Shown here: one piece after another, positions 49,864-60,261 of the stretch
Layout: every line of letters begins with the position of its first letter
Numbering within the stretch: the first letter of the stretch is position 1
Assembly (NCBI GenBank): GCA_964019695.1
Contig: OZ026524.1
Span: 27,382,164-27,446,163, forward strand
Direction: 5' to 3'
DNA length: 64,000 nucleotides
DNA from: Loripinus fragilis
Taxonomy: Eukaryota > Mollusca > Bivalvia > Lucinida > Lucinidae
The notes under the pieces: generated by a model
The model's input: the letters and a program-made list of their open reading frames with translations, nothing else
Databases searched by the model: none
What the model was told of the DNA's origin: nothing
Made by a program: the position numbers and the translations under genes

Positions 49864-50100
49864 GAGCGGCTGCATGAGATTTCCAACAATGTGGCGTTAT
49901 GGCATGTGTAGACTAGGACGAGCCTCTGCAGCCTCCTTTTAAGCTTAGAAACTCCAAATGGTGTTCAGTCAGTAGCTTAACAATCATAGAATACTCAAGC
50001 GACTAGCAAAGGCTCTGATCAGACCCCGCATATGCACAGGCTGATCTGAGGCTTTGCTGGTCACACATACCACATTGCTGGAAATCTCATGCACTGGCTC
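49864..50100 (-). mobile_element. MITE family A, copy 6 (reverse)
   Basis: A reverse 237-bp copy with AAAT outside both ends, forming the second arm of the hairpin with 49556-49792. Confidence 0.87.
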
Positions 50101-50789
50101 AAATTCAGTGCAAAACCATTAGCTTAAAAGTCATTGAGAATTATGATATAAATAAACAACCATATATACTAGAGCATAATAAAGATGTATAATCTTAGAT
50201 ATATGGTTGCTGTCTTTTGTTACCTAAGCAACAATACAATTTTATCAAACAATTTAGTTTCAACTACTGTAAATTTGGAAATTTTCGAGAGGCTTTTATT
50301 TTCATGAAACTTGGCAGATGCGAACTTTCGTAAAACTAATACCATCATGAAATGTCGAAATCATTCTGTCCTTTACTGATGTAGGTAAATCATGTCCTAG
50401 TCGTTAATTTTTAACTTGGCAAATATGTACAGTCAAACCTCGATTATTCGAAGTGCCAGGGACCGCAGGAATCCGTTCGAATAATCGGTATTTCGAATGA
50501 TCGAAATCAGGAGTTTTTCCGATATTCTCGGAAAAGCTCGGATGCATTCATAGAACGTCACTGTTTTGCCAGTTTGCAACTTCAACTCGTGTTTTCCGTG
50601 AAGTAATCAGAACATCTGTCAAAGCATTAGAGAAATTGAGCTCCTTGGAGATTGTGGCCTCATCGTCTCTTATGCTTTGCAGGTCAGAAAATCTATTGAC
50701 ATCCACTAAAGGTTAAATGTAAATTGGCGAACAATATTTACTGAAGAAATATTGTCTCGTTTTTATCGCCCTACTGTCATAAGGTCTCA

Positions 50790-50885
50790 CAACTAGCACA
50801 CAACGTCGGGCCATCAGCCGCCTACCAGCATAGGCCATTGAGATGGCATATCGCTGGCTGGCCGTTGGTGGCTCGACGTTGTATG
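50790..50885. repeat. Hairpin CACAACGTCGGGCCATCAGC / GGTGGCTCGACGTTGTATG
   Basis: Inverted arms with a second inner stem, GGCCATTGAGATGGC, within the pogo-like element. This is probably an independently inserted MITE. Confidence 0.7.
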
Positions 50886-50924
50886 CTTTTTGGGCTGGTA
50901 ACTTCTCTTTTATTTCAACGAAAA

Positions 50925-51085
50925 CATACGATTTGGGAGATAAAAAGAACCGTCTCGACGAGAGGGTCCTTTTTAGCATCGGTTGTTTTTTAAGCATCGG
51001 TTGCAAACATTGGTAAAATTGTGTTTTAGGCATCCAAAAGAAGTGTTTCGGCGAGACAGTTCTTTTGAGCACCCAAAATATACAT
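50925..51085. repeat. Family F-like tandem hairpins
   Basis: Two GAACCGTCTCGACGAGAGGG / GTGTTTCGGCGAGACAGTTC hairpins with GGTTGTTTTTTAAGCATCGG spacing, resembling two merged family F centres. Confidence 0.65.
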
Positions 51086-51789
51086 GTATGTCCGTGATAT
51101 TCGTCTATTATCGAAATTGTTATTTTTGTTGTAACCTGTTCTTGTTCAAAGTCGGTGCGCTTGGTGTGTTCATTTGATGTAAACAATGGTCAAGAATAAA
51201 TAAAAGGATGAGAGACCACCAAATAAAAATCAATTTAGCTCATTTATGTCCCTAATTAGACATTTAAAAAAACATCAAACAAAACCATCTTTGCAGACGA
51301 CCTTAATTAAAGACACCATTTACTCACTTAACGGTTCATCACGCAATAGTGTGAACGTTAATCCGGTGTCAATTACCTGTTGCAACTTTGTTTGCTAAAT
51401 CACTCAGGTGTGTAAATTGAACTCGACGAAACAAAGAAATCATGATCATCATGCGTGACATTTGGATTTCGAATCTTGAAGGGTAATTTAATAGCAATTT
51501 CTTTAATCGGGACCGACGAATCACTTCGTATAACTGAATTTTTCGTATAATCGAAATTCGAATAATCGGTAGCTTTATTGCAATAATTAATAGAGAAAAA
51601 AGTCGGGACTGTCCGTCGTCTTCGAATCACCCAGTAGTTTCGGATAATTGACGTTCGGATAACGGAGATTTGACTGTATTTTAATGTTATTCCCGAAAAT
51701 AAAATTCTCGCAAAAATTTCCAAATTAACAGCACGATGCTTGAGTTATTTTCTACATTGTCAATCTGGGAAATTCATATGACTACTGAA

Positions 51790-51990
51790 AATGTTCTAAA
51801 ATTTTAAAAACTTTTCTCTTTCTGTTTACAAATAAGTTTTGGTAACATCAGGGCTGAAAGTCCTATAATGTTTGTCTGAAACGCAAACAGGGAAGACCCT
51901 GATCAGGCTGCTTCTAAGAAGCACTGTTTGTCTATGCCTTTTTGTCAGGCAACTAGCATTCAAACTTTTAGAACATTTACCGTATATATC
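51790..51990 (+). mobile_element. Family G dispersed repeat
   Basis: ATGTTCTAAAATTTTAAAAA then CTTTTCTCTTTCTGTTTAC on the left, GCAAACAGGGAAGACCCTGA and TCAGGCTGCTTCTAAGAAGC in the centre, and GGCAACTAGCATTCAAAC and TTTAGAACATTTACCG on the right. Confidence 0.78.
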
Positions 51991-52332
51991 GGCAATGTTG
52001 TAAAATTGCTAATGAATAAAATTATAATATTCCTTAAATCCCATATAATATTATATAAGGTTTTATCTTCTTTTTTTTCAAAATAATTTAAGTTAATATT
52101 CTGAATAATATTCAAATCATCTTCAGTAAATCAGAGTGTATTATGAAAAGGAAGAACTGAGCAAAACAGCTCAAACTTTATGTTTAATGCCTTTTTAGCC
52201 ATTTGCTAATCAAAACCACAAATTCTACAAATTTATGGTAAACTTCAAAGTTAAACACTATATAAATTTTTCTCCAGAATGGAAGGCCTCAAATTCTGAA
52301 ATCAGGATTTATCCTGAATTTTATTGGATAAA

Positions 52333-52781
52333 CCCTTTCCCTGCCATTGCTGTTTGTCCTGAAAATGTTGTCTGTTTTATTATATTGTATACTAATTGAT
52401 TCTGCCTTTTGGTTAGATACAATGAACTTGGGATAGTCCAATGTACATATCTATGGGTGTCGGGTTATAATTTTCAAAAATATTGTATTTTTTGTCTGAA
52501 GATCTTTTTTACCTTTACAAACAGTGTAGACCCTGATGAAATGCAGCATTATGCTGCATTTCATCTGGGTCTTGACTTTTTGTAAAAGAGCCTGTTTAGG
52601 CGTTTCTTGAATATAAAGGGTTGATGTCTGCTGCAGATATTCACATTATTTTCAGACAAATTTTATCATGGAAGCATGGGGAGCAGTCTGATCTGGATTG
52701 ATATTGTTTGTAATATAGGCTACCAAAGTACATCAGCAGATGAGGAAGCAGACAACAATTGTTGTGAATGGTAGGAAAAGG
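52333..52781. mobile_element. Possible MITE with CCCTTTCCCTGCCATT ends
   Basis: CCCTTTCCCTGCCATT at 52333 and AATGGTAGGAAAAGGG ending at 52781 are near-perfect inverted ends. The interior includes the 31-bp perfect palindrome at 52535-52565. No target duplication was confirmed. Confidence 0.5.
52528..52572. repeat. Hairpin-forming palindrome
   Basis: GATGAAATGCAGCAT and its exact inverse flank a single T (52535-52565). The arms extend outward with AGACCC/GGGTCT and one mismatch. Confidence 0.9.
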
Positions 52782-53078
52782 GAGTGAATGTTAAGCCTTC
52801 ACTCAGCATGCCAAATAAAAACTGTAGCAGACATTACAAGCTCCAGAAAAGGTTCCTGATCTTTGCCTTCATCCTTACTTATTTTTGATTTTTTCTCTCT
52901 CACAAAACCAACAGTCTTAGCCATTTGTTTCATTTCATTTGCATATATATAATGTGAGTTAAGAAAAGTTCAACAATTAATGCTCTAGTTTTCTCTATTC
53001 TGGAGCTTTTAAGACAACAATTGAAACTATACTGAAGGACAGTTAAAAAAGTACCTGCTTAGAGAAAAACTAAATTAT

Positions 53079-53241
53079 TCCTTTACTCCATGATAATGCC
53101 TTTTGACGCCTTTGAAATAGAATGTATATAAAGAGAAAATGCTCCATTTTCCATAATCTTTTCAAAAGTATTCAAAACTTTACTTATTTTTTTCAATGCT
53201 GTCTAAAATAGAACATGATGTCATGATCTAAAAATAGCATA
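53079..53241. mobile_element. P1 family fragment
   Basis: Carries CCTTTACTCCATGATAATG, the AATGCTCCATTTTCCATAAT centre and the ATGATGTCATGATCTAAAAA interior of the P1 family. One hairpin arm and the right terminus have been lost. Confidence 0.7.
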
Positions 53242-53400
53242 TCAAAAGTATTGTACCACAAAATGAATGGAAAATCCATCACAGTTACTGAACCAAGGTA
53301 GAAAATGTGACAAAGTGTCATGCATTATACCACCTTTACTAACTTAATTATGAAATATCTTGTGATGTGCAAGGTCTACACTGATGTAGGTGGTATAAAA

Positions 53401-53497
53401 TAGTTATACCAAGTTTGTCCACCTGTACGTAAGATAATCCTCTCGCTAAAGCTCGTGGATTATCTCCACGTACAGGCGGACAAACCATGGTATAACT
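53401..53497. mobile_element. Palindromic MITE, 53.4 kb
   Basis: About 40-bp arms, TAGTTATACCAAGTTTGTCC then ACCTGTACG and the inverse, close around TCTCGCTAAAGCTCGT. The inner part shares GATAATCC with the 48.7 kb element. Confidence 0.85.
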
Positions 53498-53628
53498 ATT
53501 ACAAAACTCTGATCATATTCTTTAATTTCCTTCTTAGTATCCCAATACCATCATTGAATAAATAACCCATGATTAATATGTCCTAAAGTATATTTTCACA
53601 TTTTCCTTAGATTCAGAATTTGACAATT

Positions 53629-53661
53629 AGGCCAGAATTTTTTTTATTAGTTGATTTACGG
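53629..53661 (+). repeat. Solo end of MITE family D
   Basis: AGGCCAGAATTTTTTTTATT then AGTTGATTTACG match one terminal repeat of family D. The rest of the element is absent. Confidence 0.7.
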
Positions 53662-55218
53662 GATTTTTTTTCAGATTGGGTTAAATGTTTGAAATAAAGA
53701 CTATGAGTGCATAATATAAAGACCGGATTCATATTCCTATTGGTGTACATTGTATTTTACTTAAACTTGCAAAAAGAGTGGCCTTCCTACTGACAAAGAA
53801 GTATATTTATCAAATTCTGTTTCCAGGATAATCATTATCTGTAAATAATAAATGTACAGGATATACCCATCATAATGCTATTTATCTTAACGCAGATTGG
53901 CTGCCAACATTTATTTTCATGAAAAAATATAAATAGAAAAATGACCCTTGAAAACTAGTCATTTTCTAATGAATATTTTCTTTGTAAAGATGTACCTTTG
54001 TAGTACAATTCACCAAACATTTAGGTCATATCTATGGACCCCAGGCATCCACAGCATTATTAAAGGAATATTCTGTTACCATCCTAGCATGCTGGTCAGT
54101 TCTTGTTGTGACATAAATTCTACTACAGTCGAAAACAAAGGAAATTAAATGGTTAAGCTATTTCCACCTAACATTTATGTTATACTTTCCTTGTTATACA
54201 TATACAGTTCCTATGAGATCCGAGAAATGGTAATTGTTGTATAGTCAGGCATTTTCTTTATTGAAATGAGTTTTCCAAGTCCCATTAAAGGCTTTAATTA
54301 TCCGTCATTCCAGATTATTTAGTGACAAAAGTGAACAGCTAACTAACAATAACATGTGTGGTGCAATCATATTTTTAAAAGAATTGAGTGAAAGTAATGG
54401 TGTACATCCTAAACTGATAACTCCATACTGATGGAATTCAACGATGTACTCAGCATATATTATTATGCTAGGCCTTTAGTTATGAGTGTCATAGTCACTT
54501 GTACTTCACTTATATTTTCCTATGTGCTGCATATTGTGCATGAGAGACATTTAAGTGTCAAATGTATTTACTTATTCCATCACACAGGTATCAAACAAGA
54601 AAGGATACACATCAAGGAAACACATCACCTCATTTTTTCAATGATAATTTAAAGGCTTTTTAAGGGATTTTGTAGGATTTTTTAAATTCAAATTGATCGA
54701 ATGTCTGTATAATCTTTAATTTTTTCTTGAAAAAGCATCATTGCTGAAGTTTTGTGGAACACATAGCAACCATGCCAAAAGCAGCCATAAAACTCAACAA
54801 CAGTATTCATTTAAAAATTCCATCCAACCAATTCAGGAAAAATGCCTAAGTTTGAACAATCACCAATTCTAGCTTGTCAATAAAATAGCAGTAGATAAAA
54901 ACTGACTTCTGGAGTAACCATTGAATTTCCTAATGCTTACTACAGATATATGAAGGAATGGAAAGACGTCAGAATATGTGATATCAAACAAAAACAGATG
55001 AAAAAGACATTGACTAAAAGAGCATCAACAATCAAGGAAAACTAAAATCAGCCAGTTTTAAATATTACTGTGTCATTTTTACTTGATTTTATTTAATTTA
55101 GCAATGCCTATTTAAGACGGAAATTAAAAGTAGCTACGAAAAATGAAAAATAATTTAATGTTTACTGTACTCGGCAGATAAGTTAGAAGTGATGTCAGAG
55201 CCTATTTTGATAAGCGGA
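53662..55218. other. AT-rich, nothing recognised
   Basis: Two short plus-strand open frames without domains. No repeat ends recognised. Confidence 0.5.
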
Positions 55219-55606
55219 CATCATCCGTTGTTGCAAATAGGAAACACAGCTTTATCTTATAGTGTACACTTTGTTCTTTTATCATTAAAATTTGAGCCAG
55301 TGCATGAGATTTCCAACAATGTGGTATGTGCGACCAGCAAAACCTCAGATCAGCCTGCGCATACGCACAGTCTGATCAGAGCCTTTCCTAGTCGCTTGAG
55401 TATTCTATGATTGTTAAGATACTGACTGAACATTATTTGGAGTTTCTAAGCTTAACAGGAGGCGCAGAGGCTCGTCCGAGTCTACACAGGTCAAATGCCA
55501 CATTGTTGGAAATCTCATGCACTGGCTCATTAATTTCAATGATAAAAGAACAAAGTGTACACTTTAAGATAAAAGCTGTGTTCCCTATTTGCAACAACGG
55601 ATGATG
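55219..55606. repeat. Palindromic element split by a family A MITE
   Basis: The left arm (55219-55293) and right arm (55529-55606) are inverted copies. Both contain CATCATCCGTTGTTGCAAAT or its complement, and AAAGTGTACACTTT-type sequence. The loop between them is filled by the 235-bp MITE. The open frames here cross both elements and are not genes. Confidence 0.85.
55294..55528 (+). mobile_element. MITE family A, copy 7, nested in a palindromic element
   Basis: A forward copy with complete ends. It sits in the loop of an older palindromic element (55219-55606) whose arms flank it symmetrically. Confidence 0.85.
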
Positions 55607-55726
55607 GCTCATTTATCAGTGTGGACTTGGCACAGTGGTAAGATGACAGACCACTGTGTTGAAGTTTGGGCATCACTTTCAACTTATCTTCCCATTACAG
55701 TACCTGCATTATTGATTTTGACTATA

Positions 55727-56205
55727 CAGTCAACCTTCTTTATAACGACACTGTTTGATCCAAGCTATATTTGACATTAAAGTGAATCTGCTGTTATAAA
55801 GAAATTCTGACCATTACCAGATTTCCACAAAAAAATCATTTGGTAAAAGAAAACATTATACTAATGAATTAAAATGCTATAATTCCAAATGTATAGATCA
55901 GTTCAATTTCATATTGCATCAAAATGCACAAAGCTTCCCACTTATCAAGTGAGAAAGAAACCTGTTCATGCAAAAAGATGTTGTTCTGATCACAAAATTG
56001 TCTGACACATGGTAACAATTCTGTTATAATGAATTTATTTTCAATGGAATTTGTATATCTGTTCCCAGAAGTTACTGTCAGTGTTGTTAAATGAATATTC
56101 TGTCATAAAGAGGGAATTTAAATGGAAACATATCCGTTCCCAGCAATTTATGTCGGATATTGAATATTCTGTTATAACGAGTGACGTTATAAAGAGTTTT
56201 GACTG
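55727..56205. mobile_element. Pogo-like MITE
   Basis: TA at 55725-55726 and 56206-56207 bounds ends CAGTCAACCTTCTTTATAAC then GACAC and the inverse (21 of 25 matching). The interior repeats TTCTGTTATAATGAAT-like segments. Confidence 0.8.
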
Positions 56206-56553
56206 TACTTTAATCAATGTCTGTTTCTTTATTCTTCTGAAGTTTAGTTTCTGTTTGCAACAATTTTGATATTAGTTTAGCTCATTAATACTTGACTATC
56301 TAATGTGACAAAATGGATTTTTGAAGTTTTCCTTGATTGTTGCAAACAGAATATTCTTTTCTGATTAAGCTACAACGCAAATTCATAAACAAGGCTCAAA
56401 CACTGTACTACTTAAATAGCGACATGAAAAAGAAAGAAAATTAAAACTGATTTTTCCTCTCCAATAATAGACTGAATGAACCTTGTATAAAGCCATCACC
56501 TAATATTAATTTACAATTGTGGTGTTATACAGGGATCTCACTTGGGGCCCTAC

Positions 56554-56586
56554 CTGTCTCAAAGTTGTCATCTCTGCAGGACGGCT
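56554..56586 (-). CDS. Candidate 33-nt microexon with strong splice signals
   Basis: On the minus strand a pyrimidine-rich stretch (TTCTTCACCTTCCCCACTCC) runs into ACAG at 56590-56587. The 33 nt that follow (11 codons, reading SRPAEMTTLRQ if in phase 0) end CAG|GTAGGG with the donor at 56553-56552. The length is a multiple of three and there is no stop in that frame, so it could splice in phase with the muscleblind linker exon downstream. The patch is locally GC-richer than its surroundings. It could instead be a 5' untranslated exon, an exon of another minus-strand transcript, or chance. I recognise no known MBNL peptide in it. Confidence 0.3.
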
Positions 56587-56816
56587 CTGTGGAGTGGGGA
56601 AGGTGAAGAAAATAACATGAGCAACACAATAAGAAAGCGGTTCTTAAGTAAACATGCAGTACAGTTTGTCTTTAAGCTATATAACCAGACTCAACCATGT
56701 GCTTTGATCAGCTCTCATCACATGTGAACACTGGTCTAAGCAGGCAATGCCAGGCATTATTTGAATTGTTTGTTAAAGTGTTGCTGCATTTTTTAAAATC
56801 GAAGTGAAAATTGTGA

Positions 56817-57120
56817 TTACCCTTTCCCAACTTGACAGAATAAACTGGACAATTTCAGACATTCACGAGGTTTATAGACAGTAAAATATGTAAAACTATA
56901 CACAGATTTTGAGTAACTTCCCATATTTGCTTTATTAAACACCTATGGGTGTTTGTCAAATTCAATACTATTCTGAGATGTCATAAACATTGCATTTATT
57001 TACATGAAAATAGGGGGCTGGATGTACATAAGAGCATGTGTGTTTAATAGGGCTAATATGGCACTTAAGATTGAGAAAGAAGAATACGCTATATTTTTTG
57101 AGCCATTAGGGAAAGGGTAA
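56817..57120. mobile_element. Possible MITE with TTACCCTTTCCC ends
   Basis: Perfect 12-bp inverted ends, TTACCCTTTCCC and GGGAAAGGGTAA, 304 bp apart. They resemble the TTAA-CCCTTT ends of the P1 family with a mutated target. The interior is AT-rich without coding content. Confidence 0.5.
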
Positions 57121-57719
57121 ACAAACAAATTTTCTATTCTGGCCTGATAAGTGATAACTATCAGAAAACATACATCATAGTGAAGGTATTGTAAAACTGA
57201 CCATCAACAGACTGAGCATGAAATGGGAATGAAGCACACTTTTTAAAAAATAGATCTTGGGATTGGAGATTATTAATATTGTTACAAATAATGTATGAGA
57301 AATCAAACATATTATCCACAGATGGTCAGTTTTCATAATGAGACAGTTGGCATGTTTGAGCATTGCAAAATGATCCCTGAAAACAATCAAATTTTTCAAT
57401 TAGCACACAACATTAGAAATCTGCATTTTATATATGCATCACTGGTCATGGCGTGAAATGCAAGACACAGCATCAGTATTTCTTATTTTAAGGATTATAT
57501 ATCTTATTGCAAATAGCAATTAATTTGGCAATTGATAATTACTGATGCATTGTCATATGAGTAAAGTGCTTGCATGTTTTTTTTTATTGTAATAGATCAG
57601 CTCCGTTGTATGCTAATTTTATAATTATGTCAAAATAGTGGCATAAAGCAGCAAAATACCAGTTGTATACCCTGTTTTTATGTGGTATTTCTTGTGTTTC
57701 AATCAAGTCTACTGCATGC

Positions 57720-58152
57720 TTAACCCTTTACTCCATAGGCTATTTTTAGATCATGACATCATTTTCTATTTTTAGACAACATTGAATAAATCAAGAAAAA
57801 TTTAAGCAAAAGTTTGAATACTTAAGAAAATGTTATGGAAAATGGAGCAAATGCTCCATTTTCCATAATACAGTAAAACCTGTGTAAAACGGCCACACAA
57901 AAATAGACAAAATAAAGATCTTAATGACAAATGGTAGCTTAATGAAGGTCAAAAGTATTGCAGAATGCTCCCCTTGGGAGCATTCTGCAATAATTTTCAC
58001 CTTTATCAAACGATAAATGGTCTACCAATTTGTGGTCTTCTTGAGAGTGGCAGTTTTACACAGGTTTGACTGTATGTTCAAATATGACTGTATGTTCAAA
58101 TACATTATATTTCAAAGGCATCAAAAGACGCTATTATGGAGTAAAGGGTTAA
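57720..58152. mobile_element. TTAA-flanked MITE, family P1 copy 2, interrupted
   Basis: The ends TTAACCCTTTACTCCATAG and ATTATGGAGTAAAGGGTTAA enclose the same interior as 13842-14069, including the GGAGCAAATGCTCC hairpin. The element is split near its centre by a pogo-like MITE at 57871-58072, so the host element is older than the insertion. Confidence 0.85.
57871..58072. mobile_element. Pogo-like MITE family Q, copy 1
   Basis: TA-flanked ends CAGTAAAACCTGTGTAAAAC and GTTTTACACAGGTTTGACTG. The central hairpin is GCAGAATGCTCC / GGAGCATTCTGC. It is inserted into the P1 MITE at 57720-58152. Confidence 0.87.
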
Positions 58153-58562
58153 AGTAAGTGAACTATGCACATAGCTTTATCGAAATTTTGTATCCATAGA
58201 TCAAGATCAGCTGGATTCTGATGCAGCTGTGTGCACTTATTAGGGCAAATTATGGTACAAATACAGAAATGAGTCAACATTGGACCAGCGGGTCCTGTTA
58301 TTGGTTCATTCAAATACTTAATGATTAGAAAATGATGAAATACCAAGCTACATATCATTCATATATCATTAAAGCATATAGCAATATTTGTGAAAGCTAG
58401 TACTTGTATAATCCTACAAGTTTCGTGATAGGCCAAAACTCCATAAAGCTGATTCATATCACTAGTTCTCTCAATACAATTACTGTAAGCAACTTTGAAA
58501 ATTATGGCATCTGCAAATACTTGTAAATTGCTAGCCTTTTCAAAAATATCCACTTTTACATA

Positions 58563-58759
58563 CAGTAAAACCTGTGTAAAACGGCCACGCTTAAAAGACC
58601 AAAAAATAGTTTTCACAATCGATTATTGCTTAATGCAGGTCAAAAGTATTGCAAAAGGAGCATTCTGCAATACTTTCAACCTTCATTAAGCTACCAGTTG
58701 TCATTAAGACCGATTTGTTTTGTCTATTTTTGAGATGCCGTTTTACAAAGGTTTTACTG
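58563..58759. mobile_element. Pogo-like MITE family Q, copy 2
   Basis: TA at 58561-58562 and 58760-58761. The ends CAGTAAAACCTGTGTAAAAC and CGTTTTACAAAGGTTTTACT then G, with the AAAGGAGCATTCTGC centre, match copy 1. It is 0.5 kb away from copy 1. Confidence 0.87.
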
Positions 58760-59086
58760 TACATTTGTAGATTCATATTAAAAGAGCATTTGGATTCTCA
58801 AGAAATCATTTTGGTAAGCCAACTGGTCAGGATCACAGTGTTCTGTGCCTCTTCCGCTTGGTGCTGTATGTTGGTCTGTGGTCTTTGATTGTGGCACTTC
58901 CTGGTCATACGCACCAGCTATAGTCATCCTGCAGATAACACTTGACTGGAACCCCTGACGAACAGTGTAGACACAGCTGAGATGCCAAAGAAGTAGCTGG
59001 CTCTGCAATGCTTGTTAAGATAAAACAATCTTCAGGAAAAAATTGAAAATTTTATCCTGTGACCCCAAAAAATTAAACTTTTTTTG

Positions 59087-59247
59087 TTTTGATTCTTTAT
59101 GTCCCAGTCAACAATACTTAAGGTATGTCAGGGTTGAACCAGTACTAAACAGTGGATAGTGTCTTGCTCAAGGACACAACACAGTTGCTTCCAACAACCC
59201 TTCAATCCCCAGTCTAATGCTCTACCAACTGAGCCACAACGCTCCAC
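59087..59247 (-). mobile_element. tRNA-derived SINE
   Basis: On the minus strand: TGGAGCGTTGTGGCTCAGTT, GGTAGAGCATTAGACTGGGG, GTGTCCTTGAGCAAGACACT, AGTACTGGTTCAACCCTGAC, and a 3' end at GGGACATAAAGAATCAAAAC. Box A is intact. Confidence 0.87.
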
Positions 59248-59360
59248 ACCGCAATGTTTGTTAGGATAAAAACAATCTTCAGTGGCAAAAATAAGAAAAA
59301 AATTGAACATTAATTCTAACCTGTGTCCCCTAAAATTATATAATGGACCATCTAAATCTA

Positions 59361-59575
59361 ACATTTTTACGCTAGAAATAAGATTTCAAAGTTATCTTAA
59401 TGGCATATGATAAATAGAATCTAACATTCGTGCTCTTGCATTATTGAATTTATTAAACTCGTTGCGAAAAAGAGATAAAATGCTCGGCAAGCCTCGCATT
59501 TTATCTCTTTTCCCCAACTCGTTTAATAAATTCAATAAAACATGAGCACTCATGTAAGATCCTCTATATCTAAAT
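59361..59575 (+). mobile_element. MITE family E, right part with intact hairpin
   Basis: Starts at TTTTTACGCTAGAAATAAG and contains the terminal hairpin GAAAAAGAGATAAAATGC (59466-59483) with its near-perfect inverse (59496-59513). It is nearly identical to 43142-43353. Confidence 0.87.
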
Positions 59576-59859
59576 CTTATTGTATGGAAGAATCTATCAG
59601 TCAAGGAGGGGTTAAAGAATGGCTCAATTGAAGAGTAAAGGTACCATTACCTCATGAAGGGCCCAAACAACAATCATTAATATTACAACTTAATAAATAA
59701 CGATCTACATAGTGATTCTTGAATTTAAGATTTATACCCAATTCGAAAGCAATCAAAATGTCATTAAATTTTATCAAAGATTTATCAAATTAAAGAAGCC
59801 ATTACTTTTTTTCATCAATTTTTTGTAAGAGTTTGCAACAGGCAGCTAGGCTAAGTTTG

Positions 59860-59895
59860 TTTGGTTTGATGTTTTATGTCCCAGTCAACAGCTAC
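59860..59895 (-). repeat. SINE 3' tail fragment
   Basis: GTTTGATGTTTTATGTCCCA then GTCAACAGCTAC matches only the SINE 3' end. Confidence 0.6.
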
Positions 59896-60261
59896 AATCG
59901 CACTTTTTTCCTTGGCAAGCTTGCATGACTAAGTGGTTACACATACTTTTGCTTGTAACTGACACCAACCCTTAAAGACTGCTTAAGTATCAGCAATGCA
60001 GTGACTCAGGTTAAATGCAGTGACTCAGGTTACCCCTTAAAGAGTGCTTTAGTATCAGCACTGCCATGACTGACAGTGCTTTAAATGAGAGTCAGAAAAC
60101 TAAACTCGATTTTTTATGTTTTTCACATTGATTTTCGGCGATAACTTTTTAACTATTAATTTTAGCAAATTGTGTTCGCGATGAAAGTTGTAAAGAAAAA
60201 TTAGCGCTGATTTCTCCAAGTGGCCCGAAGTTTGTGGCACAAACGGATGTTTGTGTACATA

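Larger units (their letters stand above)
50430..51676. mobile_element. Pogo/Tigger-like non-autonomous element
   Basis: TA at 50428-50429 and 51677-51678 flanks inverted ends: CAGTCAAACCTCGATTATTC then GAA on the left, and TTCGGATAACGGAGATTTGA then CTG on the right. CAGTCAAACCTC-type ends with TA targets are characteristic of the pogo branch of Tc1/mariner. Only non-transposase sequence is inside, including family F hairpin pieces (50925-51085) and another hairpin at 50790-50880. Minus-strand open frames here match no transposase that I recognise. Confidence 0.8.
50267..51731. mobile_element. Older MITE split by a pogo-like insertion
   Basis: The left part starts CTGTAAATTTGGAAATTTTC. The right part ends GCAAAAATTTCCAAATTAAC then AG, its inverse. 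Between them lies the 1.25-kb TA-flanked element at 50430-51676. Confidence 0.75.

Noticed and set aside
50713..51186. 157-codon minus-strand open frame as a transposase
   Set aside because: It is built from family F hairpins and another palindrome within the pogo-like element, and no DDE or DNA-binding motif is visible.
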